Assembly (NCBI GenBank): GCA_021806135.1
Contig: JAJZYB010000011.1
Span: forward strand, 1-45,165
Direction: 5' to 3'
Length of the DNA stretch: 45,165 nucleotides
Origin: Thermoplasmata archaeon
Lineage (GTDB): Archaea > Thermoplasmatota > Thermoplasmata > Lutacidiplasmatales > UBA184
Shown here: positions 15,932 to 24,338 of the stretch, piece after piece
Numbering within the stretch: the stretch's first letter is position 1
Layout of the letters: every line of letters starts with the position of its first letter
Position numbers and translations under genes: made by a program
The notes under the pieces: model-generated
Databases searched by the model: none
Told to the model about the DNA's origin: nothing
Seen by the model: the letters and a program-made list of their open reading frames with translations, nothing else

Positions 15932-17114
15932 CCCGGAGGGCTCCCCGGGGGACTCCCGGTGGGGCCCCGGCACCGTGGCCGTGCACGCCGGGGATCGCCC
16001 GGACCGCAACGCGGGCGCGGTGGTCGCTCCGATCTACCAGACCAGCACGTTCCGCTTCCCGGCCGCCTTCTCGGAGGCGGGGGCACGCCGGACCCACCTG
16101 TACACCCGGGTGGCGAACCCCACCCTCACCCAAGCCGGGTCGGTGGTCTCCGCTCTGGAAGGGGGCAAGGAGGGGCGGGTCTTCGCCTCAGGCATGGCCG
16201 CGCTCTCCACGGTCCTCTTGGGACATCTCAACCGGGGCGACGAGGTGCTGGCCCCCGAGGACCTCTACGGGAACACGGTGACGCTGCTGAAGCAGGAACT
16301 GCCGCGGTGGGGGATAGCGGTCCGCTTCGTCCCCGCGGCGCGAGGCTCCCAGGTGGGCGAGTACCTCAGCGATCGGACCCGGCTGCTCCTGGTGGAGAGC
16401 CCCACCAATCCCACCCTTCACGTCTACGACCTCCGGGCCTGGGCCCGGGCCGCCGAGCGCGCCCACGCCTGGCTCGTCGTGGACAACACCTTCTCCACCC
16501 CCGTGAACCAGCAGCCGCTCCGATGGGGTGCCCAGGTGGTGATGCACTCTGCCACCAAGTACCTGGGAGGACACTCGGACCTCTTGGCCGGAGCGCTGGT
16601 CTCCGGTCCCGGCCTGCTCACCGGGCTGGACCCCTTCGCGGCCACCCTGGGAGGGACGCTGGACCCTATCGCGGGCTTCCTCCTCCTGCGGGGGATGAAG
16701 ACCCTCCCGTTGAGGATGGCGCGCCACAACGAGAACGCCCGGGCCGTGGTGGAAGAGCTGGAAGGGCACCCGAAGGTCATGCGGATCTGCTACCCGGGCC
16801 GGGCCTCCGCCGAGGAGGAGAGGATCTGCCGCCGGCAGATGCGGGGGCGCGGAGGGATGGTCTCGCTGGTGCTGCGGGGCGGGCTGGGGGGGGCTCGCCG
16901 GTTCCTCCAGGGCCTCTCCCTCTTCCAGGTGGCCAGCAGTCTGGGAGGGGTCGAATCCCTCGTGAGCCTGCCATTGGAGACCTCCCACCGGGCGATGTCC
17001 AGCGAGGAGCGGGAGCGCCGGGGGATCGCGGACTCCATGGCCCGGCTCTCCCTTGGCATCGAGGACGCCGCCGACCTGGTGGCCGACCTTAAGGGCGCCC
17101 TCAGCCGGGTTTGA
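15897..17114 (+). CDS. Trans-sulfuration PLP enzyme (cystathionine gamma-synthase/lyase family), second copy
   Basis: A complete 405-residue family member: GTVAVHAGDRPDRNAGAVV at the start of the conserved domain, the SPTNPTLHV segment, DNTFSTPVNQQP, the PLP-lysine motif HSATKYLGGHSD, and SLGGVESLVSLP near the end. The ATG at 15897 follows TTAGGAC and lies inside the end of nadM. The first ~24 residues are Arg/Gly/Pro-rich and may be an extension. It is clearly paralogous to the partial gene at 1-1120 but differs in the substrate loops, so one copy may work in the synthase direction or on O-acetylhomoserine and the other as a lyase. Sequence alone does not tell which. Confidence 0.92.
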   Translation: MKRAPGRPRRRSPEGSPGDSRWGPGTVAVHAGDRPDRNAGAVVAPIYQTSTFRFPAAFSEAGARRTHLYTRVANPTLTQAGSVVSALEGGKEGRVFASGMAALSTVLLGHLNRGDEVLAPEDLYGNTVTLLKQELPRWGIAVRFVPAARGSQVGEYLSDRTRLLLVESPTNPTLHVYDLRAWARAAERAHAWLVVDNTFSTPVNQQPLRWGAQVVMHSATKYLGGHSDLLAGALVSGPGLLTGLDPFAATLGGTLDPIAGFLLLRGMKTLPLRMARHNENARAVVEELEGHPKVMRICYPGRASAEEERICRRQMRGRGGMVSLVLRGGLGGARRFLQGLSLFQVASSLGGVESLVSLPLETSHRAMSSEERERRGIADSMARLSLGIEDAADLVADLKGALSRV

Positions 17115-17124
17115 AGGATCCCCG

Positions 17125-17478
17125 GTGAACTTCATGGGTCGGCCCTCCCTTCCCGCGTTCATGGCCGGGGGGACCCGGATCTTCCTGCACGTGCGACCGG
17201 GCGCCTCGCGCGAGGCGGTGAGGTACGAACCGCTTCGGGGAGGCTTCGTGGTCCACGTGCGACCCCGGGCCGAGGGGGGGGAGGCCAACCGGGCCCTCCT
17301 TCGGGCGGTGAGCGGCTGGCTCGGGGTGCCCCCCGCCTCCGTCCGCCTCCTCAGGGGGGCCCGGGGGCGGGAGAAGTTGATGGAGATCGACGGGCGGACG
17401 GCCGCCGAGGTCGATCGGCTCCTTCATCTGGCGTCCAGTGCGCCCGGACGCCCGGCGAACGCCACCTCGAAGGGGTAG
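17125..17478 (+). CDS. DUF167/UPF0235 (YggU-like) family protein
   Basis: A small alpha/beta protein conserved across life with no firmly assigned reaction. The recognisable core is IFLHVRPGASREAV, VHVRPRAEGGEANRALLRAVSGWLGVP, and VRLLRGARGREKLMEI, which gives the family fold of two helices packed on a sheet. GTG 17125 is preferred because AAGGAT lies just upstream, 10 nt after the previous stop; ATG 17134 or 17161 are alternatives. The Ala/Gly-rich C-terminal tail ends at 17478. The following 180 nt up to the tRNA contain nothing I can assign apart from a likely tRNA promoter region. Confidence 0.85.
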   Translation: MNFMGRPSLPAFMAGGTRIFLHVRPGASREAVRYEPLRGGFVVHVRPRAEGGEANRALLRAVSGWLGVPPASVRLLRGARGREKLMEIDGRTAAEVDRLLHLASSAPGRPANATSKG

Positions 17479-17658
17479 GGGTGGGCTGGGAGAGGGATCA
17501 CGGTAGCCGGCCCATCGCCCGGACACCCTCGGCCCGGGGACGCCTGGCGGGCGGAGAAGACCCCCGGCGGCCGGCCCCCTCCGCCCGACGGGAAGGGGAG
17601 GTCACCGCGTCCCGGTTGACGCAAAGAGTCAAGAGCCCGAAACCTTCCGTCGGGTCGA

Positions 17659-17731
17659 GCCACTGTAGCTCAGCTGGCGGAGCGGCTGATTCGTAATCAG
17701 CAGGTCGGGGGTTCGAATCCCTCCAGTGGCT
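17659..17731 (+). tRNA. tRNA-Thr (anticodon CGU)
   Basis: Full cloverleaf by eye: acceptor GCCACTG (17659-17665) pairs with CAGTGGC (17724-17730), discriminator U at 17731; D stem GCTC/GAGC; anticodon stem GCTGA/TCAGC with loop TTCGTAA, anticodon CGT at 17692-17694; T stem GGGGG/CCCTC with one G-U and loop TTCGAAT. No intron and no encoded CCA. A TTTT run at 17734-17737 could end transcription. It decodes ACG. Confidence 0.96.
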
Positions 17732-17811
17732 GCTTTTCTCGGCAGTGGGTGCATCACGGACCCGTAGGCGCAACATTCATGATACGGGGCGCGCGTGGAT
17801 CGCCACCGTCC

Positions 17812-18297
17812 ATGGTCGACTCACCGGATCTGGCGCGCCTTTCGAAGTTCCTGGTTGGCGCTAAGCGAAGGACCTACGCCGCCCAGGGAGACGATGCGTC
17901 GGTCCCGCCTGCTCTGCCAGAGTCGAAGCAGCTCGAGTGTGCCGATGGGGATTGGTACTATCGTGACGTCTACTTTGGAACGAACCGCTTCAGCGGCGTG
18001 GAAGTGGTAAGCCGGGCCCGGCGGCCCGTCTGGTCCATGAGCTACTTCGGGGGGGTCGAGAGTCCCGAGCGAGGCGATCGAGCCGAGGTGAGCCGGATCT
18101 ACGTTTTCCTCCGGGCCGCTCTGAGGCAAGTCGGTGAAGCTCGCCCGTTCCGCGGACCTTCTCGGTTCTCGGCCGGCGAACTCACCTACCAGGACCGGTC
18201 GGTGGGTACGGTCGCGGCATTCTGGGGGACCGAGTCCATCCATCGCCGTGGCCGTAGGGCCTATCACTTGCGATATGCCGGCGGCCTCATCGAGTAG
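17812..18297 (+). CDS. DUF5680 domain protein
   Basis: 161 residues matching the DUF5680 pattern along the whole length: LSKFLVGAKRRTYAAQG at the start, DWYYRDVYFGTNRFSGVEVV in the centre, VWSMSYFGGV, then PFRGPSRF and an ending of YHLRYAGGLIE. The family is common in bacteria and archaea with scattered distribution and unknown function. ATG 17812 is taken as start because the conserved domain begins right after it; no ribosome site is visible. It is the first gene after the tRNA-Thr and its codon use is less extreme in GC3 than the housekeeping genes, which suggests acquired DNA. Confidence 0.85.
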   Translation: MVDSPDLARLSKFLVGAKRRTYAAQGDDASVPPALPESKQLECADGDWYYRDVYFGTNRFSGVEVVSRARRPVWSMSYFGGVESPERGDRAEVSRIYVFLRAALRQVGEARPFRGPSRFSAGELTYQDRSVGTVAAFWGTESIHRRGRRAYHLRYAGGLIE

Positions 18298-18632
18298 TGT
18301 CACGCTCCTATAGGATGCGGGGGGAGGAAATCGAGCTTGCCGGCACCAAGGGCCATGAACCCTTGGTTCAGGTCCCAATCATGGCTGCTCTTTCCATCCC
18401 GGTTCGCGCGCCGAGGCCCTCCGAGGATGTGCCACGCGCCCCGCCGATCGAGATCGCAGTCCCCCGGAAGTCCCTGCGCTACCCTCATGCCGGCCCCCAC
18501 CCCTCGATCGAAGGACTCACGAAGTAGAGGGGCGGACTGAGTTCACTCCAGCGGAGGAAAGTCGGACGGTGGCGTGGGAACACCCCTGAGGGAATTCAAG
18601 GTCAAGGACTGTTTCAGCCTCTCCTCACCGCG
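18298..18632. other. Intergenic stretch without a supported gene; contains an 8-bp hairpin
   Basis: No frame on either strand shows coding bias or a recognisable domain. ACCAAGGG (18345-18352) and CCCTTGGT (18360-18367) form a perfect 8-bp stem with a 7-nt loop, about 50 nt after the DUF5680 stop, and TCCTATAGGA (18308-18317 region) is a short palindrome. The hairpin may mark the transcript end but has no T-run after it. Confidence 0.4.
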
Positions 18633-18641
18633 ACTATATAG
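18633..18641 (+). promoter_or_regulatory. TATA box for a leaderless alpha/beta hydrolase gene
   Basis: ACTATATAG, centred 27 nt before ATG 18664, the standard archaeal spacing for a leaderless transcript. No ribosome site precedes the ATG, in agreement. Confidence 0.65.
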
Positions 18642-18663
18642 ATGAGTCTCGTTCCCTCTGCCG

Positions 18664-19506
18664 ATGAACTATACGCACACGACTGAGACATTGGACGTCC
18701 CTGGAGGGAAGCTTGCCTATGAGGTCGAAGGCCGCGGCTCGCCCGTCGTGCTCCTCCACGAGGGGATCGCGGACCGCCGAATGTGGAACCGGGAGTTCCC
18801 CCTCCTGGCGGGCCACCACCGCGTGACACGCTACGACCTGCGCGGGTTCGGGGGCTCTCCCCCGGCGACGGCGGAGTTCTTTCCTGACCGCGACCTTGCG
18901 GCGCTGATCGACCATCTGCACATGGAGCGACCATTGATCGTCGGTCCTAGCATGGGTGGAAAGATCGCCCTCGATCTGACCCTCGCTCAGCCCGAAAAGG
19001 TGGGCGGACTGCTGCTCATCGCGCCCGGCTATTCAGGGATGGACTACGATCACGTCCCGGGCGGGAAGGCCACGTTCGAGCGGGACGAGACGCTCTCCAA
19101 GGCCGCTGCGGATGCCTGGGCCGCCGGACGCCTCCAGGAGGCCACCGAGCACCTGCGGCAGCTCTGGGCCTCGGCGCTCACCGGAAGTGCCCTGGACCTC
19201 TTCCGGACCATGGTCCGAGACAATGCGAAGGAGGTCTTCGAAGAGCGTTCCGGCCAACACGAACGCCGGGAGGGGGCGCCCGCCGCTGCCCGACTGAAGG
19301 AGATCCGAGTGCCGACCCACATTCTGGTCGGAGACCGCGACAATCCCGCGATGCCTCATTGCGCGAACTTCCTGGCGCGAGGGATCGCGGGTGCGAGCGT
19401 TAAGCTCATCCCCGGAGCAGACCACCTCCTGAACCTCTCGAGGCCCGACGCGTTCGACGCCGCGTTCGCTGAGATCATGTCCCGGATCCGGGGCAGGTCC
19501 GAGTGA
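18664..19506 (+). CDS. Alpha/beta hydrolase
   Basis: 280 residues with the full alpha/beta-hydrolase framework: oxyanion strand PVVLLHEG, cap start YDLRGFGGS, nucleophile elbow GPSMGG (Ser96), acid GDRDNP near residue 225 and His in GADHLLNLS near residue 255. A helical cap lies between about residues 120 and 200. No signal peptide. The substrate is unknown; the family includes esterases, haloperoxidase-like enzymes and C-C hydrolases. It lies between the DUF5680 gene and a GNAT gene in the block after tRNA-Thr, with somewhat lower GC3 than the surrounding core genes. Confidence 0.9.
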   Translation: MNYTHTTETLDVPGGKLAYEVEGRGSPVVLLHEGIADRRMWNREFPLLAGHHRVTRYDLRGFGGSPPATAEFFPDRDLAALIDHLHMERPLIVGPSMGGKIALDLTLAQPEKVGGLLLIAPGYSGMDYDHVPGGKATFERDETLSKAAADAWAAGRLQEATEHLRQLWASALTGSALDLFRTMVRDNAKEVFEERSGQHERREGAPAAARLKEIRVPTHILVGDRDNPAMPHCANFLARGIAGASVKLIPGADHLLNLSRPDAFDAAFAEIMSRIRGRSE

Positions 19507-19527
19507 AGGCCAGATCCGAGGGGTACC

Positions 19528-20121
19528 GTGGCTCTCACGTCGAAGCCCCTCACGCCCGAGACCTGGCCGGCCTTCGCCCGCCTCGTCGAGAAGCACAACG
19601 GGATCTTCGGCGGATGTTGGTGCATCGCCTTTCATCTCGAGCCGGGGGAAGGGAAGCGTGGCGCAGCGGCCTACCGAGCGATGAAGGAAAAGCGGGTGCG
19701 GGAGGGCCGGGCACACGCCGCGCTCGTCTTCGACGGCCCGAGCGCGATCGGGTGGTGCCAGTTTGGCCCTCCCTCGGAACTCCCCAACATCCGGAGTAAG
19801 AAGGCCTACGAGGAGGGACTGCGCAAGCCTCCCGAGTGGCGCATCACCTGCTTCTTCATCGACCGGGAACGGCGGGGGGACGGCATCGCCACCCTCGCCC
19901 TCCGAGAAGCCCTTCGATACATTGCCCAGCTCGGCGGCGGAATGGTCGAGGCCTACCCGGAGGACTACACGGGCGAGAGGACCTCCTCTTCCTTCCTGTG
20001 CAGCGGGACCCTGGGCATGTTTGAGAAGTCAGGGTTCCGGAAGATGCGGAAGATCGCGATGCGCCGGTGGGTAGTAGCCCGGCGGGTCCGCCCGGCTCGG
20101 ACTCGGCGGAAAGCGAGCTGA
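19528..20121 (+). CDS. GNAT family N-acetyltransferase
   Basis: GTG 19528 with GAGGGG just upstream, 21 nt after the hydrolase stop. The 197 residues show a GNAT fold: FGGCWCIAFHL in the first strand/helix, a substrate strand ALVFDGPSAIGWCQFG, the acetyl-CoA strand WRITCFFIDRERRGDGIATLAL containing the R/Q-x-x-G-x-G/A-like pyrophosphate loop (RRGDGIA), and the closing GMFEKSGFRKM strand. The GGCWC opening occurs in a group of uncharacterised GNATs found in soil bacteria. Substrate unknown. The Arg-rich C-terminus ends near 20121. The next 198 nt hold no gene that I can support. Confidence 0.88.
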   Translation: MALTSKPLTPETWPAFARLVEKHNGIFGGCWCIAFHLEPGEGKRGAAAYRAMKEKRVREGRAHAALVFDGPSAIGWCQFGPPSELPNIRSKKAYEEGLRKPPEWRITCFFIDRERRGDGIATLALREALRYIAQLGGGMVEAYPEDYTGERTSSSFLCSGTLGMFEKSGFRKMRKIAMRRWVVARRVRPARTRRKAS

Positions 20122-20319
20122 ACTGAGGATTTCGGTCACGCCCCCCAAGGGTGGCGCGGAACTCTCAGCCCCGGTCCCTCCCATGGCTTTGCGACGCCCG
20201 GGCGGCCCGACGCGGGAGGGGGAGACCACTGCTCCTTTCGGCCCGCATCGCTGGAGAGGCCCGGAGAGCTTAAGGGGCCCCACGCAGAAAAGTGGACCCC
20301 GAACGCCCCGAGAGAACGA

Positions 20320-22473
20320 CTAGGGGTTGCCCGACCCGGCGGCGACGTCGTTGCCCGTCACCCGGGTCGACCGGTATACGGCCCCCTCACGGAGGGGGGG
20401 AGCCGACGACGGCCCCGGGCGGGGTGCGACCATGGGGAGGTCCCGCCGGGACCGGGCGCGGAAGGGGCGCAGACGCGCCCGCACCCAGTGTCGGACGTCG
20501 TGGAGGTAGAGGTTGCCGTACGGGCAAGACTCGACGCAATCCCCCACGCCGCAGCATTTGGAACTCCGGAAGACCCCGGTCCGCCTAAAGTGCCCAGGCA
20601 TGTCCACCAGCCCCACCGGGCACCCCTTCGCACAGTCCAAGGTGGTGCAACGTCGACAGACCTCGCGGTCCTTCACCCGGAGGCTGAAGAAGCCCACCCG
20701 GGAGAAGGCCCCGGCGATGAGCCCGGTGTAGCACCACCCCATGGTGACGCAGTTGTAGTTCCCCGCGTAGGGGATGCTGACGAAGAGGAGGTACCATACC
20801 ACGCTGAAGTACAACCCGTAGAGGAAGACCCCGGGGTCCGCCCCCAGGAACGTGACCTGGAGCCGGCCGACCTGGTCGAGATACGAGAGCACCGAGCCGG
20901 CCGCCAGGGAGACCAGGACGATCCCGGCGGTGACCGTGTAGAGCCCGGAGAGCCGGCTACTCAGGTACCTCCGGGCCAGGGGGGACGACCGGTTGAAGCC
21001 CTTCATGGCGTCCAGCGTCGTCCCCTGGAACATGAGCGGGGCCGTGCAAAAGACCGAGCAGATCGCCCGGCGCCCGAAGAGGACCACCAGGACGCCCGAG
21101 ATCACGTAGGTCAACAGGATGGCCGAAAAGACCCCGGGGGCCACGGGTCCAGAGCCTAGGCCCATGTTCCAGCCGAGGAAGGGGACCGCGGTCCCCGAAG
21201 GGGCGTGGGGAAAGACCGCAGGGTAGTAGGTACTGGGGAAGAAGACCGCAAACGCACCATAGGACCCCAGGAGGAGGGCGAGCCGCACCCGGGTCTCCAG
21301 GCTCCGGGTCTCCCGGAGCTTGAAGACCACCAGCGCCCCCATCTCGATCCCCATCATCCCGAGGAACCAGGTGGAGCCGGTGACCGTGGCCAGGAACCAG
21401 AACCCGTTGTAGAAGGTCCGGTACAACACGGTCTCGGGGGACCCGCTCAGGGCCAGGTTCGCGATGCGGGACGGGAAGAGGGCCGGCTGGAGCACCACCT
21501 CCAGCGCCGCTCCCATGAAGACCTCGCCCACAAAGATGGCGGCCAGAAGCCCGAAGGTCCACCGGGGCTCAAGGAGCCAGGACACTCCGCCCTCCTCGCT
21601 GAACTGCTCGGGTCGGACCACCGCCTCGAAGAAGAGGACCATCTCCAGGAGGACGGAAAGGGCGAAGGCCAACCCGTTCCCGTAGACCAGCCAGAGATAG
21701 ACCCCGGCCATCATGAGCGCGTAGATCGCCAGAAGGGCGGGCAGGTAGCGGTAGATCCCGGGGTCGAGCTGCCGGTCCCGGTAGATGAGCTCCATGACGT
21801 AGATGATCAGGACGATCATCCCGGCACTTCCCGCCACGGTCACCGGTACCACCGCCGGGCCCACCCCGAAGGCCGGGGGAGACAGGGCCATGAGCGCCGC
21901 CTGCAGCCAGAGGAGCCGGCAGAGCGACCGGGGGAGGAACTGCCGGAGGAAGTAGACGGATAGCCCCATCTCTATCGCCATGGGGAGGATGAACCAGGGG
22001 GAGTCCACCCCCAGGGTCAGGACGCTCAGCGGGGAGGAGGCGTCGGAGGGGACCAGCGATCCGGCGGCCAGCTGGAACGTCCAGCCCATGAGGAACTCGT
22101 TCAACACCACCAGTCCGAGGATGGCCAGCGCGAAGAGCGCGGGGGACCGTAGAGCTCTGGGCCGGTAGGCCTCCTTCTGTTCCAGCCGGGCCTGAGCATC
22201 CTTCAGGAAGGTCAGGACCACCGGAAAGACCGTGAGGGACATGGCCCCGCTGGCGAGCCAGAGCCCCTCCACGAGGCCGGTGGACCCCGGATGGAGGAAG
22301 TAGAGCAACGCTCCCCCGAGCATGGCGATCATCATGCCGAGGAGGAACAGGACGACCGCGGCGGAGCTGCGGGTACGGGCCTTCGCCGCCCACTTGACGA
22401 GGACTGCCGTGATGGTGGCCATGGTCGCGGCCAGCGCTCCCAGGATCCCGAGGACCAGGAGGGAGGCCGCCAC
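20320..22473 (-). CDS. Large membrane protein with duplicated N-terminal module and NapH-like polyferredoxin C-terminus
   Basis: 717 residues, about 14-16 membrane helices. The N-terminal ~400 residues contain two copies of one module: NEFLMGWTF (125-133) with a later WF..M..EM (160-169), and GEVFMGAAL (316-324) with WF..M..EM (369-378). The C-terminal part carries C472/C476 (FGRRAICSVFC), C575/C581 at membrane edges, then two cytoplasmic cluster motifs: C606-C609-C614-C618-P and the variant C640-C641-C646-C650-P. This resembles NapH/CcoG-like proteins that pass electrons between a quinone pool or periplasmic partner and ferredoxin clusters. Its gene is 18 nt after the 431-aa membrane protein gene. 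A shorter homologue of the N-terminal module lies at 25232-26179. The natural electron donor and acceptor are unknown. Confidence 0.85.
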   Translation of the reverse strand: MAASLLVLGILGALAATMATITAVLVKWAAKARTRSSAAVVLFLLGMMIAMLGGALLYFLHPGSTGLVEGLWLASGAMSLTVFPVVLTFLKDAQARLEQKEAYRPRALRSPALFALAILGLVVLNEFLMGWTFQLAAGSLVPSDASSPLSVLTLGVDSPWFILPMAIEMGLSVYFLRQFLPRSLCRLLWLQAALMALSPPAFGVGPAVVPVTVAGSAGMIVLIIYVMELIYRDRQLDPGIYRYLPALLAIYALMMAGVYLWLVYGNGLAFALSVLLEMVLFFEAVVRPEQFSEEGGVSWLLEPRWTFGLLAAIFVGEVFMGAALEVVLQPALFPSRIANLALSGSPETVLYRTFYNGFWFLATVTGSTWFLGMMGIEMGALVVFKLRETRSLETRVRLALLLGSYGAFAVFFPSTYYPAVFPHAPSGTAVPFLGWNMGLGSGPVAPGVFSAILLTYVISGVLVVLFGRRAICSVFCTAPLMFQGTTLDAMKGFNRSSPLARRYLSSRLSGLYTVTAGIVLVSLAAGSVLSYLDQVGRLQVTFLGADPGVFLYGLYFSVVWYLLFVSIPYAGNYNCVTMGWCYTGLIAGAFSRVGFFSLRVKDREVCRRCTTLDCAKGCPVGLVDMPGHFRRTGVFRSSKCCGVGDCVESCPYGNLYLHDVRHWVRARLRPFRARSRRDLPMVAPRPGPSSAPPLREGAVYRSTRVTGNDVAAGSGNP

Positions 22474-22491
22474 GACGTTCCTTCCCCCGCC

Positions 22492-23787
22492 TCAGGCGCG
22501 GGGCACGTCGGAGAGGGAACCGGCGGCGGAGGCGCCTTCCCCCCCGGGAAGGTTCCCCGGGCCGGGGGAAAAGGACGAGGCCCGGGAAGCCACGGTCCAC
22601 GGGCCCGGCCCGCCCAGCCGTCGGAGCAGCGGGCCCGGCCGGAGCGATAGCCACATGGCGAAGATCCCCAGGAAGGCCAGGAAGGCCACCCAACTGATCA
22701 CCAGGGCCGAGCCCCCGATGGAGGGGACCACACCTCCGAGCGATCCTGGCACCCCGGCCACACCGAGAGCCTGGTTGACGAGCCCGGAGGCGCCCCAGGC
22801 CGTCAGCGGAGGAGGGACCCCCACGACCAGAGAGAAGCCACAGGCGAAGAGGAGCACCCGGTAGGCCAACGTCCACCCCCGGAGGGACCGACGTGAGGCC
22901 AGCACCAAGACACCCCCGGGAAGGAAAGCGACCCCCACCGCGGTCAGCCCGACTAAGGGCCTCTGCAGGATGCCGCTGACCAGGATCCCCGAGAAAGGCA
23001 CTCCGGGGGCCGGCGTGGCCAGTTCGATGAGGAACGAGATGGACCACAGTGCGCCCGCGGCGAGAAGCAGGGTGCGGAAGAGCCCCCGGAGCCACGGGGT
23101 CTGCCGGGAGAAGGACGCTCCCCGCGCCGCGGGAGGATCGGAAGGGTCGGCCAGGCCGAAGACCCCGCCATAGATCCGGAGCAACTGTTCCTGGGCCAGG
23201 AGGGCCAACGCCAGCACCGCCAACTGGAAGACGTTGAGGTACCAGGAGTTCAGGAGCAGCTCGGGGTAGGTGGTCCCGCTGGCCTGGGCCACGGCGCCGA
23301 TGCCCGCGGCAGCCGCCGCCGTGGTGGAGCAGCAGGCTCCCAGGGTGAGCAGCGCCACCATCGCTGGCGTCAGGCTCGCCAGGGTCGTCGCTGCTCCAGC
23401 CCCGGAAGGGGTTTGCCGGCGCTGCCGGACGATCCTCAAGGCCAGCATGATCCCGGCGGACATCCCGATCCCCACCCCGATGGAGACGAGGATGGTCGAG
23501 ACCGTGTCGAAGAAGGGAAGCTCCAAGACCCCACCGGGGGCGATGACCAGCACCGCAGGATAGTTCCACCACTGCAGGACGTAGGGGTTGGTGATCACCT
23601 CCACCTGGGTGGAGGTGGTCCCGGTGGGGCCGATGAGGAGCATGAGCCCCACCACCAGGGAGATGAAGCCGTAGACCAGGGCGATGGAGATGGCCAGGCT
23701 ACGACCCATGGCGCCACGGATGAGCTTCCGGGTCCTCGAGAGGGTGAGGACGGAGACCAGCGAACCGGAGGGTTCCGTAGGAGGCAT
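22492..23787 (-). CDS. Multi-pass membrane protein with an intramembrane Cys-Cys motif
   Basis: 431 residues, roughly 9-10 hydrophobic helices. Helix 1 is at about 31-53, a long extracytoplasmic loop follows, and LLTLGACCSTTAAAAAGIG (C152, C153) places a vicinal cysteine pair inside an Ala-rich helix. The C-terminus (after about residue 385) is a soluble Gly/Ser/Pro-rich tail. No known family recognised. Because it is directly upstream of the polyferredoxin protein with an 18-nt gap, both probably form one membrane complex; the Cys pair could bind a metal (Cu, Hg) or undergo thiol redox chemistry. ATG 23787 lies about 12 nt after the expected transcription start from the TATA box at 23821. 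Confidence 0.75.
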   Translation of the reverse strand: MPPTEPSGSLVSVLTLSRTRKLIRGAMGRSLAISIALVYGFISLVVGLMLLIGPTGTTSTQVEVITNPYVLQWWNYPAVLVIAPGGVLELPFFDTVSTILVSIGVGIGMSAGIMLALRIVRQRRQTPSGAGAATTLASLTPAMVALLTLGACCSTTAAAAAGIGAVAQASGTTYPELLLNSWYLNVFQLAVLALALLAQEQLLRIYGGVFGLADPSDPPAARGASFSRQTPWLRGLFRTLLLAAGALWSISFLIELATPAPGVPFSGILVSGILQRPLVGLTAVGVAFLPGGVLVLASRRSLRGWTLAYRVLLFACGFSLVVGVPPPLTAWGASGLVNQALGVAGVPGSLGGVVPSIGGSALVISWVAFLAFLGIFAMWLSLRPGPLLRRLGGPGPWTVASRASSFSPGPGNLPGGEGASAAGSLSDVPRA

Positions 23788-23820
23788 CGAGCGGTTGCCT
23801 TTCCGCCGACGCGGACGGGG

Positions 23821-23828
23821 CTAATAAG
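23821..23828 (-). promoter_or_regulatory. TATA box of the membrane polyferredoxin operon
   Basis: CTTATTAG on the minus strand, centred 37 nt upstream of ATG 23787; transcription would start near 23799. It is the only AT-rich element in the vicinity. Confidence 0.5.
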
Positions 23829-24338
23829 GGTTGGAGAAAACCTGTGGACGACCCAGCCCTTCCCGGTGCCCTTCCCGCTCCACTCTCTCGCCCGGAGGTC
23901 CCACCCGGAGCTGGGGCTCCGCTCTCCTTCGGTTCGGGGGCCCGCATCGGGGCTGGACCGGGGGGCCCGCAGGCTTCCTTCTCGTGGTCCGCCCTGTCGG
24001 ACCCGAAGGCCCAGGAAGTCCTCGTACGGGCAGCGGTCTTACGCCCCCACCCTCGGACCAGCGACGTGTGCTTCGTGTTCTAGGGAGCCACCGGGCCTCG
24101 CCACGACCGCGGCGAGGGAGGGTAAACCACCCCGGAACCTGCTCCGGCCCCCGCCCGGGGTGGTCCCACCGACCGTAATGGGGTCCTCTCCGCCAGGATC
24201 GACCCATCTCCTCGAGGCCGGCGGGCGTCCCCGACCACGGGCCCGGGCCGGGAAGGAACGCGAAGGCACGGGCCTCGGACATGCCGGACGCCGCAACGGT
24301 CATGAGGACTTCCCCCCCTGAAAGGCCCCAGGGTCGAC
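23829..24338. other. Intergenic stretch, no convincing gene
   Basis: Several frames are open because of high GC, but none shows family features. The least poor is a GTG-started plus-strand frame at 23844-24083 (about 79 codons, ending TSDVCFVF); its third-position GC is clearly lower than in neighbouring genes, so I do not call it. Short G/C-rich inverted repeats occur around 24150-24180 without an obvious role. Confidence 0.4.

Noticed and set aside
17498-17776. Minus-strand ORF of 92 codons with DSNPRPADYESAAPP
   Set aside because: A typical false ORF antisense to a tRNA gene (here tRNA-Thr).
18300-18500. tRNA-like string (GGTTCAGGTCCC and an 8-bp hairpin) in the gap after the DUF5680 gene
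   Set aside because: No matching acceptor or D arm; the conserved A58 of the T loop is G. I treat it only as a hairpin.
23844-24083. GTG-started plus-strand frame of about 79 codons
   Set aside because: Third-position GC below that of neighbouring genes and no recognisable pattern; kept only as a note in the gap description.
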